Positions 14,778 through 16,620 of a DNA stretch of 16,620 bases are shown here, piece by piece. Made by a program: the position numbers and the translations under genes. Positions within the stretch are counted from its first letter, which is position 1; every line of letters starts with the position of its first letter. Under the pieces are notes generated by a model, which saw nothing but the letters and a program-made list of their open reading frames with translations, was not told where the DNA came from and did no database searches. Origin of the DNA: CAZWHE01 sp964633825 (GTDB lineage Bacteria; Planctomycetota; B15-G4; CAYZWU01); contig CAZWHE010000084.1 in NCBI GenBank assembly GCA_964633825.1, positions 1 through 16,620 of the forward strand, given 5' to 3'.

Positions 14778-16620
14778 TTGACCGGCAAAAACGGAAAAAA
14801 GCTGACAAAGGAAGAAGGCCGATCCCTGACCGAATCGGACAGGCTGCTCCGTGAGCTGCTCTCGCGACACGGCGACGGCGGGAGCAAGAGCTTCGATGAA
14901 TATATCCGGCTGAAGGACGAGATCGAGAAGATCCTGAGAGGGGAGATCACGCTCGAAGAGGTCGATCTTCGAGGAGGAACAGACGCCGATGCCGGCGGGG
15001 GCGATCCGCGCGTCATCGCCGACTACCGGATCATCTCCAAGATCGGATCGGGCGGCATGGGCACGGTCTACGAGGCGGAGCAGCGGTCGCTCGGACGCCC
15101 GGTGGCGATCAAGATCCTGCCTTCCCACCTCAGCTTGTCCGACGATGCGATCAGGAAATTCCGGCGCGAGGCCGAGGCCGGCGGGCGCCAAAGCCACCCC
15201 GGAATCGTGGCGATTCATCAGGTGGGCGAGCACGGGGGCGTTCACTACATCGTTCAGGAGCTTGTGGGAAAGGGGCGCACGATGGCCGATCGGATCGAGG
15301 AGCTCAGGAAGAGCCGGAACCAGCCGCCCGGTTACTTTCGCGAAGCCGCCGTCGTCATCGCCAAGGTGGCCGACGCTCTGGAACACGCCCACGGACGGGG
15401 CGTGGTCCACAGGGACGTGAAGCCCTCGAACATTCTGCTCACCGGGGACGGCGATCCCAAAGTGAGTGATTTCGGCCTGGCTAAAGTGGAGGATGCTTTG
15501 GCCCTCTCCCGGACGGGCGACTGCGCCGGGACGGTCTACTACATGTCGCCCGAACAGACGACGGGCCGCCGGATCGGCATCGACCACAGAACCGATATCT
15601 ATTCCCTGGGCGTCACCTTTTTCGAGATGCTCACGCTGAGGCGGCCTTTCGACGGGGAGACGACGCCCGAGGTGATGAACAAGATTCACTTTTACGACCC
15701 GCGCGACCCGAGCAGGATCAACGCCCGCGTGCCGCGCGACCTCGCCGTGATCTGTCTCAAGGCGATGGAGAAAAATCCGAGCCATCGCTACCGGACGATG
15801 AGGGAGTTTTCCGAGGACATCGGCCGGTTCCTGTCGGGCGATGCGATCCATGCGAAACCGTCCGGTCCGGCCGCAAGGCTCGGCAAGCGCATCAAGCGGA
15901 ACCCGGGGATGAGCACGGCGATCTGCGTGATCTTCACATTGGCGGCAATCCTCGTCCTGGTGCTGGCTTTCGGCGAAAGGGGGTTCGATGTCGAAAAGGC
16001 TCTCCTTTCGATCGGATCCCGGATCGATCAGGCGGGAGGAAACAGAGTCGTTCTCCAGCGCCTTGACGGGGAGCTTTCCGAGCTGGAATTTTCCATTACG
16101 GGTCCGCTGCTGGTTGAGTACGACATTTTGAAGGACCGCCTCGACAGGAAGATCCGGTACACCCGGCCTGAAACCGGGGTCGCGCTCCGCTTTCTCGATA
16201 TGATCGAATCGGAGAGGGACGATTTCGGTCTGATCCAGGTGGAGGAGGCCTTGTCCGAGCTGTCGGGATGCAAAAACGACCTTCCAGACGAGGAACGGGG
16301 CCGCGCGGTTCACATGGAGAAGTGGCTCGACGAAAGAAAACTGTCCCTCAGAGCGGAACAATGGCTCCGTCTTTCCGTCGACGAGGTCGACGGGGGCGAT
16401 CAGTTGAAAAGAGCACGGTCCGATCTCCTGGACTCCCTTCCTTTTCACAGGGATGACGATTCTTTCGAAGCGGTCGAGAGAAAGCTCGAAGAGATCGCGG
16501 CGCGCGGGGAGGATCTCGTCGATGTGGCGGCCGAAAGGAAGAGGCTCGCTCGCGAGGGATTCACTTACTGCTGCGAAGAGACCTTTTCCTGCGGCGGAGT
16601 ATCGAGGGCCGTGAGGATCT
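14778..16620 (+). CDS. Transmembrane Ser/Thr protein kinase (partial, runs off right edge)
   Basis: At least 614 residues; no stop before the window ends. A charged N-terminal segment (1-80) precedes a Hanks-type kinase domain (about 82-352): glycine loop IGSGGMG (89-95), VAIK lysine K112, HRDVKPSN (D213, N218), SDFGLA (D231), MSPEQ (256-260) and DIYSLGV (273-279). All catalytic residues are present, so activity is expected. A juxtamembrane stretch (GDAIHAKP, then KRNP) leads to one helix at about 379-398. The rest (400-614) is outside the cytoplasm, charged and helical, and ends in YCCEETFSCGGVSRAV. No in-frame ATG precedes the kinase fold; TTG at 14778 with AAGGGAAG upstream is the best start, with TTG 14736 an alternative. 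Targets are unknown. It is divergent from the radical SAM operon. Confidence 0.94.
   Translation, partial: MTGKNGKKLTKEEGRSLTESDRLLRELLSRHGDGGSKSFDEYIRLKDEIEKILRGEITLEEVDLRGGTDADAGGGDPRVIADYRIISKIGSGGMGTVYEAEQRSLGRPVAIKILPSHLSLSDDAIRKFRREAEAGGRQSHPGIVAIHQVGEHGGVHYIVQELVGKGRTMADRIEELRKSRNQPPGYFREAAVVIAKVADALEHAHGRGVVHRDVKPSNILLTGDGDPKVSDFGLAKVEDALALSRTGDCAGTVYYMSPEQTTGRRIGIDHRTDIYSLGVTFFEMLTLRRPFDGETTPEVMNKIHFYDPRDPSRINARVPRDLAVICLKAMEKNPSHRYRTMREFSEDIGRFLSGDAIHAKPSGPAARLGKRIKRNPGMSTAICVIFTLAAILVLVLAFGERGFDVEKALLSIGSRIDQAGGNRVVLQRLDGELSELEFSITGPLLVEYDILKDRLDRKIRYTRPETGVALRFLDMIESERDDFGLIQVEEALSELSGCKNDLPDEERGRAVHMEKWLDERKLSLRAEQWLRLSVDEVDGGDQLKRARSDLLDSLPFHRDDDSFEAVERKLEEIAARGEDLVDVAAERKRLAREGFTYCCEETFSCGGVSRAVRI

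Noticed and set aside
14679..16448. 589-codon minus-strand frame opposite the Ser/Thr kinase
   Set aside because: The plus strand carries all kinase motifs in order; the reverse frame has none and would overlap the divergent promoter region.

Overview
The window (16,620 bases, GC-rich, densely coded) is chromosomal sequence from a Gram-negative bacterium. It encodes two LptF/LptG-type permease subunits of the lipopolysaccharide exporter, so an LPS-bearing outer membrane is expected. Two secreted parallel beta-helix proteins of the 'TIQ.A..AAVDGD' type and a membrane-anchored Ser/Thr kinase with a 'GDAIHAKP...RRNP'-like juxtamembrane segment resemble proteins common in Planctomycetota and related poorly cultured phyla. 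That placement is inference from family resemblance, not a taxonomic call. There is no rRNA, tRNA, CRISPR array, transposase or phage gene.

Layout, left to right. (1) 1-235: the acidic C-terminal tail of a truncated plus-strand gene. (2) 367-2477, plus: an OmpR-type response regulator and its sensor histidine kinase, overlapping by ATGA. (3) 2466-3989, minus: a protein with two WaaP/InaA-like kinase domains in tandem, whose 3' end overlaps the histidine kinase gene tail to tail. (4) 4121-6333, plus: lptF and lptG, overlapping by ATGA, divergent from the tandem kinase. (5) 6331-6507: a long imperfect inverted repeat with perfect 24-bp ends, starting on the lptG stop codon, followed by about 280 bases without a gene. 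(6) 6788-10090, minus: two paralogous secreted beta-helix proteins, separated by a promoter and by what looks like a scrap of a third beta-helix gene. (7) 10091-10504: a non-coding stretch. (8) 10505-14551, minus: a compact operon of radical SAM enzyme, recD2 and rsgA (1-bp gap, then ATGA overlap), driven by a good sigma-70-like promoter. (9) 14621-14662: a 12-bp tandem repeat in the divergent promoter region. (10) 14778 to the right edge, plus: a transmembrane Ser/Thr protein kinase, cut by the window end.

How the genes may work together. LptF and LptG would form the membrane part of the LptB2FG transporter that lifts LPS out of the inner membrane. The neighbouring tandem kinase belongs to the superfamily that phosphorylates LPS core sugars, so an envelope-assembly neighbourhood is plausible but unproven. 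RsgA (30S maturation GTPase), RecD2 (5'-3' DNA helicase) and the radical SAM protein are probably co-transcribed. Most of the window is ordinary housekeeping and signalling. The parts most worth a second look are the tandem kinase, the palindromic element, the beta-helix remnant, the repeat-flanked promoter and the degenerate nucleotide-binding motif of the histidine kinase.
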